Of a stretch of 64,000 nucleotides of DNA, positions 44,429 to 53,828 are shown one piece after another. Source of the stretch: Maritalea sp049801075 (lineage in GTDB: Bacteria > Pseudomonadota > Alphaproteobacteria > Rhizobiales > Devosiaceae); the NCBI RefSeq assembly GCF_049801075.1, contig NZ_JBNAGG010000002.1, forward strand, positions 558,001 to 622,000, given 5' to 3'. Under the pieces are notes generated by a model. It did no database searches and was not told the origin of the DNA. It worked only from the letters and a program-made list of their open reading frames with translations. The position numbers and the translations under genes are program-made. How positions within the stretch are numbered: the first letter of the stretch is position 1; every line of letters begins with the position of its first letter.

Positions 44429-45747
44429 GACATCACTGTTTCGAGCGGCCGACCGACACATTGATAATCAAAGCCCTCAGCCTTGAGGGTTTGACCATCA
44501 TAAAGATTGCGCAGATCCACGAGAACGGGTTTGCGCATTTTCTTTTTAATCTCGGCAAAAGGCAGATCGCGGAACTCATCCCATTCCGTCACAATCACCA
44601 TCGCATCTGCTTGGTCAATGCAGGCGAGGGCGCTGTCGCAATAGGTCACGTCTTTAAGGATATGCTTTGCATTTTCCATGCCTTCGGGATCATAGGCACA
44701 AATCTCGGCACCCATATCTTGCAGGCCTTGAATGATGGAAATGGAGGGGGCTTCGCGCATATCGTCGGTGTTGGGTTTAAAGGTGAGGCCCAAAATGGCG
44801 ATCTTCTTGCCTTTGACTCCATTTTCGCACATGTGCGCGATTTTGCGGGACATGGCGCGTTTGCGATATTCGTTGATCGACACGATCATCTCGATGAGGC
44901 GCAGCGGGCGCTCATGATCTTGCGCGGTGCGCACAAGGGCCAGCGTGTCCTTTGGGAAGCAGGAGCCACCATAGCCGGGACCCGCATTGAGGAACTTTTC
45001 ACCTATACGCGGATCAAGGCCAATGCCTTTGGATACGCCTTTGATATCCGCACCCACCACTTCGCACAGTTCAGCCACTTCATTGATGTACGCCAGCTTG
45101 AGCGCCAAAAAGGAGTTGGCGGCATATTTGGAGAGTTCGCTGGTACGGCGGTTCACATAAAGAATGGGATAGTTCTTTTGCGCAAATGGCGCGTAAATCT
45201 CGGCTAGTACCTTTTGCGCATGTTCGCTTTCCACGCCGACCACGATTCGATCGGGGGCCATAAAGTCCTTGATGGCCGCGCCCTCGCGCAGAAATTCGGG
45301 GTTAGACACAATATCGAACTGCAGGTCCGGTCGAGCAGATTTTACGATCTCCTCAACCTCATCGCCAGTGCCAACGGGGACAGTAGACTTGTTGATGATC
45401 ACAAGAGGCTTCGCGGCTTTTTCGGCGATGCTTTTTGCAGCGGCGTAGATATAGCTCAAGTCGGCATGGCCATCGCTTTCGCGTGATGGAGTGCCTACTG
45501 CAATAAACGCAGCTTCAGCGTCTTTCAGCGCGTCTTCCAAGTCTGTGGTGAAGTGCAGTCGGCTTGTTTCGCGGTTGGTGGCGACCATGTCGCTTAGGCC
45601 CGGTTCAAAGATCGGTACGATATTTTGGTTAAGCTTGTTGATCTTTTGCGCGTCCAAATCAACACAGGTCACCTCGTGACCTATTTCGGCCAAGCACACA
45701 CCAGACACCAAGCCCACATAACCCACGCCAATAACTGCGATTTTCAT
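44425..45747 (-). CDS. ugd: UDP-glucose 6-dehydrogenase
   Basis: 440 residues; oxidises UDP-glucose to UDP-glucuronate with two NAD. Rossmann motif VIGVGYVGLVSG at 5-16; catalytic Cys263 in GPGYGGSCFPKDT; lysine in NSFLALKLAYINE; C-terminal domain ILGLTFKPNTDDMREAPS. UDP-glucuronate feeds acidic exopolysaccharide or capsule. It overlaps manC tail-to-tail by 4 nt; together they suggest a surface-polysaccharide theme, though no glycosyltransferase is nearby. Confidence 0.97.
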   Translation of the reverse strand: MKIAVIGVGYVGLVSGVCLAEIGHEVTCVDLDAQKINKLNQNIVPIFEPGLSDMVATNRETSRLHFTTDLEDALKDAEAAFIAVGTPSRESDGHADLSYIYAAAKSIAEKAAKPLVIINKSTVPVGTGDEVEEIVKSARPDLQFDIVSNPEFLREGAAIKDFMAPDRIVVGVESEHAQKVLAEIYAPFAQKNYPILYVNRRTSELSKYAANSFLALKLAYINEVAELCEVVGADIKGVSKGIGLDPRIGEKFLNAGPGYGGSCFPKDTLALVRTAQDHERPLRLIEMIVSINEYRKRAMSRKIAHMCENGVKGKKIAILGLTFKPNTDDMREAPSISIIQGLQDMGAEICAYDPEGMENAKHILKDVTYCDSALACIDQADAMVIVTEWDEFRDLPFAEIKKKMRKPVLVDLRNLYDGQTLKAEGFDYQCVGRPLETVMS

Positions 45748-45890
45748 AGATTTACTCCATTCATTGGCTCGGACTTAGCCTCTTCTTTATGTAATTTCTA
45801 CGACATTATCGTGCAAATGGTCGAAAATCGACGCATCCGCTTTGAATTTGCAGCAGCAATTTTGCACTATGGGGAAAAAAGGGGATCAAT

Positions 45891-46826
45891 ATGTCAATTC
45901 CATTTATCGACCGGAATGAAGTTGAAGATCAGTTGCGCTGGACCAGCATTGCGGATGCAATTTTTGATGGGCACAAGCGCAGCAAAGCGCGATTGGGCGA
46001 TTTGTTTTTGAATCGCGTGGAAGACAATTCCACCATGCTGAACCGTGCAGCCTGGATTGATGATCTTGGCTTGGCGATGAAAGCGGTGACGGTTTATCCA
46101 AAAAATGCACAGCGCGAACCTGCAATCCCAACCATCCATGGTGTGGTGATTTTGTTTGATGACGATGCGGGGCAGATCAAAGCGCTGATTGACGGGGCGC
46201 TGGTGACCAAATGGAAAACGGCGACTGATTCTGTGTTGGGTGCACGCTTGTTGGCACGTAAGACATCGCGCAACTTGCTGGTGGTTGGCTCTGGCGTGGT
46301 GGCGGAATCACTTGTTGATGCGTATCGCGAGATTTTCCCCGACCTTGAGCGCATCCAAATTTGGAGCCGGACCTATGCGAATGCGCAGGAACTGGCTGAG
46401 AAAAAGCAGTGTGAAGCGGTGGAAGATTTGGCGGTTGCGGTTGGCGAGGCTGATATTGTGACCAGCGCGACAATGGCGCGGGAGCCCTTTATCAAGGGCG
46501 AGTGGGCCAAGCCGGGCACGCATTTCGATTTGATCGGTGCTTTCAAGGATGGGATGCGCGAAGCAGACGATGCGTTAATGCAAAAAGCGAAACTGTTTGT
46601 CGATAGTCGTGAGACAACCATCGATCATATTGGTGAGTTGAAAGATCCCATCGCGCGTGGGGTGATCAGCGCAGCAGATGTGCTGGCGGACTATTATGAC
46701 ATGGTGCAGCCCGATTGCACTTTACGTGCAGGTGATGATGATATCACGCTATTCAAAAATGGCGGCGGTGCCCATCTCGATTTGATGGTGGCCAACGCCA
46801 TTTACGACATTTGGGCTGGGAAATAA
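45891..46826 (+). CDS. Ornithine cyclodeaminase/mu-crystallin family protein
   Basis: 311 residues. The NAD-binding region LLVVGSGVVAESLVDAYREIF (about 125-145), the GALVTKWKTATDSVLGARLLAR substrate region and FDLIGAFKDGMREADDALM are typical. Family members act as ornithine or lysine cyclodeaminases, alanine dehydrogenases or ketimine reductases, so the reaction is not fixed. ATG 45891 follows GGGGAT. Divergent from ugd. Confidence 0.9.
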   Translation: MSIPFIDRNEVEDQLRWTSIADAIFDGHKRSKARLGDLFLNRVEDNSTMLNRAAWIDDLGLAMKAVTVYPKNAQREPAIPTIHGVVILFDDDAGQIKALIDGALVTKWKTATDSVLGARLLARKTSRNLLVVGSGVVAESLVDAYREIFPDLERIQIWSRTYANAQELAEKKQCEAVEDLAVAVGEADIVTSATMAREPFIKGEWAKPGTHFDLIGAFKDGMREADDALMQKAKLFVDSRETTIDHIGELKDPIARGVISAADVLADYYDMVQPDCTLRAGDDDITLFKNGGGAHLDLMVANAIYDIWAGK

Positions 46827-46828
46827 GG

Positions 46829-48109
46829 TTATTCGTCGGGTTCGTTTGTGGCGGCGGATTGTCCATAATGGGCTTTGCGCCGCAGCAACAATCCTGCGCG
46901 AACTGATGTCACCACAAACCACGCTGCGCCCAGCGTTACCGCTATACCAGCGGCGAAGAATGGCACACCTGGGAAATAGGTGAAAGCCTTGGGCGAGGTG
47001 GTGAAAAACGAAAAGAGTTGTGTAGCCGCCAAGGGGCCAATGATCGAGGTGATCGAGTTGACCGCGTTGATGCCACCTTGCAGCTCACCTTGCGCGTTAT
47101 CATCCACACGGTTGGCCATAAGCCCGGTAAGGCCAGGCACGACCAAGCCGCCCATGGCGCCCATGGCAAGGAATGTGTAAAGCCCCAATGGCGTGTCGAT
47201 AAAAGCCATGCCGAAGAAGGCAAAAACTGCAAAGCTCATGCCGATCATGACGGTTTTGACTTCGCCAAACCATTTCATGGAGGGGCGGATGATGATGGCC
47301 TGCACAATGGCAAACATGATGCCAAATGCACCCAAGGAATAGCCCACTTGCGATGGCGACCAGTCAAACCGTTCGATGGTGAAGAAGTTCCAGATGCTGG
47401 GATAGGTTTGGGCGGCCAGCGAGAAGAAAAACAGTACAGCGATAAAGGACAGTACAAACGGGAATTTGCGCAAGGACATGAGCGTGCCCAGCGGATTGGC
47501 GCGCTTGATCTCAAAGCGGCGCCGTTTGCGCATTGTCAAGCTTTCCGGCAAGACGAAATAGCCAAAGATCAAATTGACAAAGGCGAGTCCCGCTGCCGCG
47601 AAGAAGGGTACGCGGGGACCAAATTCGCCCAGCTGACCGCCCACCACAGGGCCAATGATAAAGCCAGCGCCAAAGGCAGCGCCGATCAGGCCGAAATTCT
47701 GTGCGCGTTTCTCGCGGGTGGAAATGTCAGCAATATAGGCGGTGGCGGTGGAGACGGCAGCGCCCATAATGCCAGATAGAACGCGCCCGACAAACAGCCA
47801 GATAATAGTGGGAGCGAAGCCCATCAACATATAATCCAGCGTTAGACCCAATAGCGACAAGAGCAAAACGGGCCGACGACCAAAGCGATCGCTCAGATTG
47901 CCGAGAATGGGTGAGAAGATAAATTGCATCAACGCATAAACAAACAGCAAAAAGCCGCCATAAACGGCCGCTTCCGCCACTGTGCCGCCTGTCAGCTCTT
48001 CGATCAGGTGCGGCAGCACAGGAATGATGATGCCCAGCCCGATAATATCGATGAGAACAGTGATCAGAATGAAGGCCAGCGCCAGCTTTGAATTCTTTGC
48101 TGCTGTCAT
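46829..48109 (-). CDS. MFS efflux transporter, TetA-like (DHA1)
   Basis: 426 residues, 12 helices. LITVLIDIIGLGIIIPVLPHLI, the motif GNLSDRFGRRPVLLLSLLG and the antiporter motif C region GLIGAAFGAGFIIGPVVGG are those of tetracycline-type drug-proton antiporters. No TetR gene is beside it, so clinical-type tetracycline resistance is not implied; such chromosomal TCR-like carriers are common. ATG 48109 follows AAAGGAAC. Its end lies 2 nt from the opposing cyclodeaminase gene. Confidence 0.88.
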   Translation of the reverse strand: MTAAKNSKLALAFILITVLIDIIGLGIIIPVLPHLIEELTGGTVAEAAVYGGFLLFVYALMQFIFSPILGNLSDRFGRRPVLLLSLLGLTLDYMLMGFAPTIIWLFVGRVLSGIMGAAVSTATAYIADISTREKRAQNFGLIGAAFGAGFIIGPVVGGQLGEFGPRVPFFAAAGLAFVNLIFGYFVLPESLTMRKRRRFEIKRANPLGTLMSLRKFPFVLSFIAVLFFFSLAAQTYPSIWNFFTIERFDWSPSQVGYSLGAFGIMFAIVQAIIIRPSMKWFGEVKTVMIGMSFAVFAFFGMAFIDTPLGLYTFLAMGAMGGLVVPGLTGLMANRVDDNAQGELQGGINAVNSITSIIGPLAATQLFSFFTTSPKAFTYFPGVPFFAAGIAVTLGAAWFVVTSVRAGLLLRRKAHYGQSAATNEPDE

Positions 48110-48179
48110 GATGTTCCTTTAGGCGGGTATTTTGCGTCAATAGACATGTTGGATATAGGGAACGCAAGTCAATATTGAA

Positions 48180-48193
48180 CCACCCGAGGGTGG
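48180..48193. promoter_or_regulatory. Short dyad between the TetA-like and pirin genes
   Basis: CCACCC and GGGTGG flank GA, a perfect 6-2-6 inverted repeat in the 190-nt divergent region. It might be an operator; no regulator is linked. Confidence 0.25.
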
Positions 48194-48299
48194 AAATCTC
48201 CCTATTAGATTTAAGAACGTGAACAATCCTTTGCCGTTACCGCTATTTTTGTAAATCAAAATGCGCCTATTTTCGCTGGTACAGAAAATGGAGGCGAAT

Positions 48300-49163
48300 A
48301 TGACGTCCAATTTAAAACATGCAGCAAAAACGAGTCGTGGCCATTATGTACAAGAAGGTGAAGGGATTATGGTGCATCGCTATATCGGCACGCCCGATAT
48401 TGATGTGATCAACCCTTTCTTGATGCTGGACTGGTTTAAAGTGGAAAGCCCTAAGGGGTCAATTCCCGGTTTTCCGCCGCATCCACACCGCGGGTTTGAA
48501 ACCATCACCTTGATGCTTAGCGGCTTTATGGGTCACCGCGACAATATCGGCAACACGGCAGAAGTGGGGCCCGGTGGTGTGCAATGGATGAAAGCCGCTG
48601 GTGGCATTATCCACTCAGAAATGCCACGAGTGGAAGGCGATGACGATTTGTCTGGCTTGCAGTTCTGGTTGAATTTGCCAGCTTCCCAAAAATCGGATCA
48701 GCCCGAATATACCAATCTCGACATTTCCAAGCTGGAAGTGGAGAAACGTGAGAAAACCAACCTGCGCGTGATTGCGGGCGAAACCAGCCAAGGCACAAAG
48801 GGGCATTTTCTGGATCGGGAAACGCGGCCGTTTATCCTTGATGTGGAATTGTTGTCCGGCGGCACGTTTGCAGAGCCACTTGAAGGACGCCAAGGTTTCA
48901 TTTTGGTGGTGGAAGGCACTGTCAGCATTTTGGATGCAGATGGGACCACAGCGCTTTATGGCGAAGGCAGTTTGATTGAATTGAGCAAGGCAGGTGACGC
49001 AGTGGAAGTGCACAGCGATACTGGCGGACGCTTTGTGCTGGCCACAGGCCATGCGCTGGATGAGCCGATTGCGAAGGGTGGACCCTTTGTGATGAATACA
49101 AAGAGCGAGATTTATCACGCATTCCAAGACTATTCGGCAGGTAAGTTTGGCCCAGCCTTATAG
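48300..49163 (+). CDS. Pirin family protein
   Basis: 287 residues of bicupin fold. The metal site is in FPPHPHRGFETITLMLSG (about 60-77) with further ligands in the region WMKAAGGIIHSEMP (about 99-112). Pirins include quercetin dioxygenases and transcription cofactors. ATG 48300 follows GGAGG; the frame upstream to 48261 lacks a site. It overlaps the opposing monooxygenase gene by 6 nt. Confidence 0.93.
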   Translation: MTSNLKHAAKTSRGHYVQEGEGIMVHRYIGTPDIDVINPFLMLDWFKVESPKGSIPGFPPHPHRGFETITLMLSGFMGHRDNIGNTAEVGPGGVQWMKAAGGIIHSEMPRVEGDDDLSGLQFWLNLPASQKSDQPEYTNLDISKLEVEKREKTNLRVIAGETSQGTKGHFLDRETRPFILDVELLSGGTFAEPLEGRQGFILVVEGTVSILDADGTTALYGEGSLIELSKAGDAVEVHSDTGGRFVLATGHALDEPIAKGGPFVMNTKSEIYHAFQDYSAGKFGPAL

Positions 49164-50360
49164 CATGCCCTCAAATGGGTCATGACTATAGATCCAATCA
49201 AGTCTTTTAAGTTGCGCGTCAGGCGACTGGCGCGCAACGACAAAATTCCGCGCCCACGCCTTTGGCGGGCGCATATGGAAGATTTTCCCATTTTCCGCTG
49301 ACTGTTTTTGCACCTTGTCGACGCGGGGTTTGCGCAATTTTTGATATTGCGCGAAGGCCTTTGCATTGTCTGGCTCAGCGGCCATCAGCACCGCAAGCAA
49401 GCCTGCATCTTCCATACCCATGGCCGCACCTTGCGCTTGAAAGGGCAACATGGCGTGAGCTGCATCGCCGATTAATGCGATATTTCCTTTGTACCAATCA
49501 TCACACGTAATGCCGAAAAGCGGCCACGGTGTGAACTGATCATAAAGTGAATCTAGAAGGGGCGATAAAGTGCTGTTTTCTTTAATAGAAAGCTTGTCCG
49601 GATTTAGATTCAGCTCTTGGTTGCGTGCGATTGATTTGTGCCTATGCGTTGAAAATAGGGCGATGTTGACGCTTTGCTGGTGTGGCAGCGGGTAGAGGAC
49701 GGCGTGGTAGTCTGGTCCCCAAAAAAGTGACGTGTGATCCGTTGGTAAAAATTTGGCGATGTGATCAATGGGCGCGAGGGCGCGCCAAGCCACATATCCA
49801 GTGAAATTAGGTTTTTTGCCATTGATGTGGTCAATGCGCGTTTGTGAGCGCACGCCGTCGGCACCGATATGGGCGCGGGCTGTCACCGGATAGGGCGCGC
49901 CGGATTTGTCTTTCAATAGAATTGAAACGCCATCTGCAGTTTGGGTGGCGTCAATCTCTTCAATCCCAAAATGCATATCGATATTGGCAAACTTTTTTGC
50001 CGCGCGATAAAGGCAGTTTAGAAGATCAGCCCGATGCGCCACGGCGTAGGGCACGCCGTCATATCGTTTGGTGGCAAATTCGCCCAATTTCACTGAATTA
50101 ATGGGTGTTTGGTGCTTGTGCGGATAGATGTCTACGGCTTCGGGCGCGAAACTGTTGGCCGCAAAATCTTCATCAAGGCCAAGGGTGTTGATGACCCGTC
50201 GCGCGTTCGGGCTGATTTGCAATCCTGCACCAAATTCACCTGGCGTGCTTTGCTTTTCCGCCACCACAACGCGAAAGCCAAACTTGGCCAGCGCAATAGC
50301 CATGGTGAGGCCCGCAATGCCAGCCCCGGCAATTGAGATCGTCTTGTCGCTGTTGGCCAT
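49158..50360 (-). CDS. FAD-dependent aromatic monooxygenase
   Basis: 400 residues, group A flavin hydroxylase. The N-terminal GAGIAG (12-17) binds ADP, the DG motif region ARAHIGADGVRSQTR lies near 165, and GDAAHAMLPFQAQGAAMGMEDA near 300 completes the FAD site. It resembles salicylate and 3-hydroxybenzoate hydroxylases, but ubiquinone-type or other substrates cannot be excluded. No ring-cleavage gene is nearby. Directly downstream of the zinc-finger gene. Confidence 0.88.
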   Translation of the reverse strand: MANSDKTISIAGAGIAGLTMAIALAKFGFRVVVAEKQSTPGEFGAGLQISPNARRVINTLGLDEDFAANSFAPEAVDIYPHKHQTPINSVKLGEFATKRYDGVPYAVAHRADLLNCLYRAAKKFANIDMHFGIEEIDATQTADGVSILLKDKSGAPYPVTARAHIGADGVRSQTRIDHINGKKPNFTGYVAWRALAPIDHIAKFLPTDHTSLFWGPDYHAVLYPLPHQQSVNIALFSTHRHKSIARNQELNLNPDKLSIKENSTLSPLLDSLYDQFTPWPLFGITCDDWYKGNIALIGDAAHAMLPFQAQGAAMGMEDAGLLAVLMAAEPDNAKAFAQYQKLRKPRVDKVQKQSAENGKIFHMRPPKAWARNFVVARQSPDAQLKRLDWIYSHDPFEGML

Positions 50361-50385
50361 TCGGCACTCCAGCTTTGATTAAGAA

Positions 50386-50631
50386 TTAAGCTGACTTTTT
50401 GTTATAGGCTGCTTCAGCAGGGGACGCGGCAGCGCTGTCGAGGTCTGCATTATACACATAATGGGTCGAGCAATAGGGGCACACAATTTCAGTTTCATCG
50501 CCCATGTCCAAATAGACATGTGGGTGATCATATGGCGGCAGCGCACCGATGCACTTAAACTCTTTGGTGCCGATTTCAATTTTAGCGACGCCCATGCTGT
50601 TTTGAAAATGTGGTGTGATTTGATTTGCCAT
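50386..50631 (-). CDS. Zinc-finger CHCC-domain protein
   Basis: 81 residues. Cys27, a His in YDHPHVYLDMG (36 or 38), and Cys51/Cys54 in EIVCPYCSTHYVY form the zf-CHCC site. The domain is homologous to the mitochondrial complex I accessory subunit NDUFS6, and alphaproteobacterial members are often associated with complex I. Another frame across the same place (50379-50654) is a shadow. The FAD monooxygenase follows 25 nt downstream. Confidence 0.92.
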   Translation of the reverse strand: MANQITPHFQNSMGVAKIEIGTKEFKCIGALPPYDHPHVYLDMGDETEIVCPYCSTHYVYNADLDSAAASPAEAAYNKKSA

Positions 50632-50768
50632 TGTCTTATCGACTCATTGCCCAATTGAATGCGAGAGGTTAAGTGTGGCGGACATTAACCGAGACAAATG
50701 GAAAAAACCAGAGCAAACACCACTTGAAAGTGTAAAGTTTTGGTTTGTTGAACAGGGAATAACGCGCG

Positions 50769-51530
50769 ATGCCAACTTTTACATCTGAAGGCTATGAAAT
50801 TGCCTTTTCGATCTATGGTGAAGGGCCAACAGTGCTCTTGGTGCACGGGTTTGCCTCCAATGGCAAAGTGAACTGGGTTGATACTGGTTGGGTGGATGCG
50901 CTGGTTGAAGCGGGCTATCGCGTGGTGACCATTGATAATCGCGGCCATGGTAAATCAGAAAAAATCTATGATACTGGCGCTTATCCCTCTAGTGAGATGG
51001 CTAAAGACTCGATCAATTTGATTGACTATCTCGGCGTTAAACAAGTCGCGATTATGGGTTATTCCATGGGCGCACGCATTTCAGCCTATGTGTCAATGAC
51101 TGCGCCGGACAAGATCGCTTGTGCGGTATTTGGCGGGCTGGGCGAACGCATGACTGTGGGCATGAGCAATTCAACTACAATCGTTGATGCCTTGTTGGCG
51201 CCAACCTTGGAAGCGGTGACAGATCGCACGGGGCGGACCTTTCGCATTTTTGCCGAACATACCAAGAGTGATTTGAAGGCCTTGGCGGCGTGTATGGGTA
51301 GTTCTCGGCAAAAGATTTCTGAACAAGATGTTGCCAAAATTGACGTGCCCGTTTTGGTTGCTGTTGGTAGCGAGGATGAAGTTGGCGGACGGCCAGAACC
51401 CTTGGCTGCCTTGATGGATCGTGGTGAAAGTCTTGTGATTGAAGGGCGTGATCACATGCGCGCGACTGGGGATAAACAGTTTAAAGAAGGTGTGCTAGAC
51501 TTCTTTAAACGCGTCTATCCCGCAGGATAG
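50769..51530 (+). CDS. Alpha/beta hydrolase
   Basis: 253 residues. Oxyanion motif LVHGFASN at 24-31, nucleophile Ser99 in GYSMGA, and histidine in EGRDHMRATG near 233 form the catalytic set. It lies 13 nt before cysE, an arrangement widely kept in Hyphomicrobiales, but its substrate is unknown and a link to cysteine synthesis is unproven. AGGGAA lies upstream of the ATG. Confidence 0.9.
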   Translation: MPTFTSEGYEIAFSIYGEGPTVLLVHGFASNGKVNWVDTGWVDALVEAGYRVVTIDNRGHGKSEKIYDTGAYPSSEMAKDSINLIDYLGVKQVAIMGYSMGARISAYVSMTAPDKIACAVFGGLGERMTVGMSNSTTIVDALLAPTLEAVTDRTGRTFRIFAEHTKSDLKALAACMGSSRQKISEQDVAKIDVPVLVAVGSEDEVGGRPEPLAALMDRGESLVIEGRDHMRATGDKQFKEGVLDFFKRVYPAG

Positions 51531-51543
51531 AGCAATAGTTTTG

Positions 51544-52386
51544 ATGAACGAATTGGATATGGCTATGGCTGGCAACGTCAACCGCGAGGAAAAACCCAGA
51601 ATTGTGGACCCGGTGTGGCATGATGTGTGCGCTGAAGCGCGGCAAATCATGGCTGATGAACCTGCGTTTTCCAACTTTGTGATCTCAAATGTGCTGAATC
51701 ATAACAGTTTAGAAGAGGCGATGGCCTATCGTTTGTCTGAACTGTTGGAACATGCGGATATGTCGGCAGCGATCATCCGCCGCGCCTTTGACGATATGTT
51801 GCAGGCGAAGCCTGAATTGGCGAACTATTTCCGCACAGATTTGGCGGCGACATTGGAACGTGATCCCGCGACCAATCGCGCGATTGAGCCTTTGCTCTAT
51901 TTCAAGGGTTTTCAAGCCATTCAAACCTATCGCTTCTTCCACGAGTTGTGGAATGCGGGGCGCAAGGATTTTGCGAAATATCTGCAAAGTCGCGTGTCTC
52001 AGGTATTTCAAGTGGACATTCACCCTGCCGCGCGGCTTGGTGCTGGTATCATGGTCGACCACGCGACTGGCCTGGTGATTGGCGAAACGGCTGTGGTTGG
52101 CGACAATGTCTCTATTCTCCATGCAGTAACTCTTGGTGGGACGGGTAAAGAAGATGGTGACCGGCATCCAAAAATCGGTTCTGGCGTTATGATTGGTGCT
52201 GGGGCGAAGATTTTGGGCAACATCAAGATTGGCAATTGCGCTCGCGTGGCTGCTGGTTCTGTTGTGTTGCGAGACGTGCCAACCTGCATGACCGTGGCTG
52301 GTGTGCCAGCCAAAGTGGTGGGCGAGGCTGGATGCGCTGAGCCAGCGCTGCGCATGGACCAAATGCTGATCGACGAGCCCAACTAA
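51544..52386 (+). CDS. cysE: Serine O-acetyltransferase
   Basis: 280 residues; acetylates serine with acetyl-CoA, the first step of cysteine synthesis. An N-terminal helical domain (about 20-150) is followed by the left-handed beta-helix with DHATGLVIGETAVVGDNVSI and GGTGKEDGDRHPKIGSGVMI, holding the Asp/His catalytic pair. ATG 51544 follows a TTG that is also in frame. CysE is usually feedback-inhibited by cysteine. Confidence 0.96.
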   Translation: MNELDMAMAGNVNREEKPRIVDPVWHDVCAEARQIMADEPAFSNFVISNVLNHNSLEEAMAYRLSELLEHADMSAAIIRRAFDDMLQAKPELANYFRTDLAATLERDPATNRAIEPLLYFKGFQAIQTYRFFHELWNAGRKDFAKYLQSRVSQVFQVDIHPAARLGAGIMVDHATGLVIGETAVVGDNVSILHAVTLGGTGKEDGDRHPKIGSGVMIGAGAKILGNIKIGNCARVAAGSVVLRDVPTCMTVAGVPAKVVGEAGCAEPALRMDQMLIDEPN

Positions 52387-52410
52387 TTTATTATGGATTT
52401 AGGTGATCAA

Positions 52411-52749
52411 ATGAACGCGGCAGAAATGGTCTGGGCGCGTGAGCAAAAAGTCTTGGCTCATGGCGAAATTGCTGGCACCGCTTTTGCTGAGGATTTTGTG
52501 AGCTTTGCTCCAAATGGCAACGCGCTTGATGGGGAACAATTCACCGCGCTGCTGCGTTCCGCTCGGTTGTCTGCAGATGACGCACGTCTAATGTGGTGCG
52601 AGCAGGGGCAAAAAGACAGCTATTGTTTGGCCTTTCGCGTGCCTGAGGCAGATGGTCGGTTGACGACACATATGTCTTTGTGGCGCTATCAAAAGGACGA
52701 ATGGCGCAAACAATTCCATATTTTTGTGGAAGGTGAGGATAGTTTCTAA
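52411..52749 (+). CDS. Small NTF2-like protein of unknown role
   Basis: 112 residues, soluble. AGTAFAEDFVSFAPNGNALDGEQF and the closing WRYQKDEWRKQFHIFVEGE look like an NTF2/SnoaL-like cone fold. ATG 52411 follows AGGTGA; ATG 52393 is in frame without a site. It lies 24 nt after cysE and before the DUF3126 gene on the same strand, so it may be cotranscribed with cysE. Confidence 0.7.
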   Translation: MNAAEMVWAREQKVLAHGEIAGTAFAEDFVSFAPNGNALDGEQFTALLRSARLSADDARLMWCEQGQKDSYCLAFRVPEADGRLTTHMSLWRYQKDEWRKQFHIFVEGEDSF

Positions 52750-52830
52750 AAATATCTCACCACAACTTGAGGCTTGGGCAAAACTGACTATCTTGCCCCA
52801 TCAAACGAATTAGAAGATGCGGAGTGCATA

Positions 52831-53052
52831 ATGACAAAAGAAGAACTGGTGAACCTGCAGAAATATTTGCAGGCAAAATTTGGCAATCCGCAATTGCTGG
52901 TGAAGGCGCGCCCTAAAAAGACAGATTCGGCTGAGGTTTATCTCGGTGAAGAGTTTATCGGCGTGCTTTATCTGGATGAAGATGAGGGCGAGCGCTCTTT
53001 CAACTTCCAAATGGCAATTTTGGATATCGATTTGGACGAAGTTGCGGGTTAA
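52831..53052 (+). CDS. DUF3126 family protein
   Basis: 73 residues, acidic. MTKEELVNLQKYLQAKFGNP, then AEVYLGEEFIGVLYLDEDEGERSF match DUF3126, a small alphaproteobacterial family without known function that commonly lies downstream of cysE. ATG 52831 follows CGGAG. Overlaps the opposing gene by 4 nt. Confidence 0.88.
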   Translation: MTKEELVNLQKYLQAKFGNPQLLVKARPKKTDSAEVYLGEEFIGVLYLDEDEGERSFNFQMAILDIDLDEVAG

Positions 53053-53717
53053 TCCGCCTTTGTCATGATGTTGAGTTTGGCGCGCATTTGTGCGTCAAAC
53101 GCCTTCCACTGGGGCAAAACTTGCTCCGGAAATTTGATCACCGCAGCGACACGCTTGGTGACCAGCTTTGTTTCCAAACAATTTGGTGCTTCAATTTCAT
53201 CCGCCAATGGCTTTACGCACTTGGCAACAAAGGGTTGTGGCCGTAATGGATCATACCAGACACTTTCATCCTTATATCCATCACCATCCTTTAGCTGACG
53301 ACCAACAAGTCCATATTGGTACTTTGCCGGGTCAGATGAGAAGCGATGTATATAGAGCGCGTCGAGCAGAAATGCGCTTGGCGTTGTGCGGCTGGCCTGC
53401 ACTAAATCCACATTGATTTCTGCCACCTCCGAATCCAGTTGGACCGGAATCAGCAATTGCAATCCCTCTACCGCATGTTGGGCATCGTCCAATTCAGTGA
53501 CCATCCAGTTTTCGGGCACATAAATTTCGCCAAAGCCCAATGTTATTTGGCGTTTCTTGCCGACAAATTCTGGATCAACTTGGATTTTTTCCGGCTTTAA
53601 CGCCTCAAATCCATAAATTATCCCCAGCCCAACAATCGATAACAAGGCCATCAGGAACAGGCTGTTCATGATAACACTTTGTTTTTTAGTATTTTTTCTT
53701 AGTTTCTTGCGGGCCAA
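53049..53717 (-). CDS. Uncharacterised membrane-anchored protein
   Basis: 222 residues from a TTG start: a very basic N-terminus (RKKLRKNTKK), one membrane helix (about 18-40) and a ~180-residue region probably in the periplasm. It contains the pair FVAKCVKPLADEIEAPNCLE, which could form a disulfide. The first ATG (53669) would remove the basic part. I recognise no family. Its promoter faces that of the next membrane protein gene. Confidence 0.7.
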   Translation of the reverse strand: MARKKLRKNTKKQSVIMNSLFLMALLSIVGLGIIYGFEALKPEKIQVDPEFVGKKRQITLGFGEIYVPENWMVTELDDAQHAVEGLQLLIPVQLDSEVAEINVDLVQASRTTPSAFLLDALYIHRFSSDPAKYQYGLVGRQLKDGDGYKDESVWYDPLRPQPFVAKCVKPLADEIEAPNCLETKLVTKRVAAVIKFPEQVLPQWKAFDAQMRAKLNIMTKAD

Positions 53718-53828
53718 TTTCTAGCTTTCGGCATTAACCATTCGTAGTTTTGGGACGTGACTTTTGATGTAGGCGGAAATATGTTTAACAAAGTGTTAAG
53801 AAATTTCTAAAATGCAAACGGGGAAGCC

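Noticed and set aside
44461..45207. 248-residue ORF antisense to ugd
   Set aside because: Shadow of a well-supported enzyme gene.
47018..47779. 253-residue ORF antisense to the TetA-like gene
   Set aside because: Highly charged, repetitive reverse reading of membrane helices; not a real protein.
46829..48109. Acquired tetracycline-resistance gene
   Set aside because: No linked TetR, mobile element or change in composition; it reads as a chromosomal DHA1 carrier.
50379..50654. Alternative frame over the zinc-finger gene
   Set aside because: The frame at 50386-50631 has the CHCC motif; this one has no motif.
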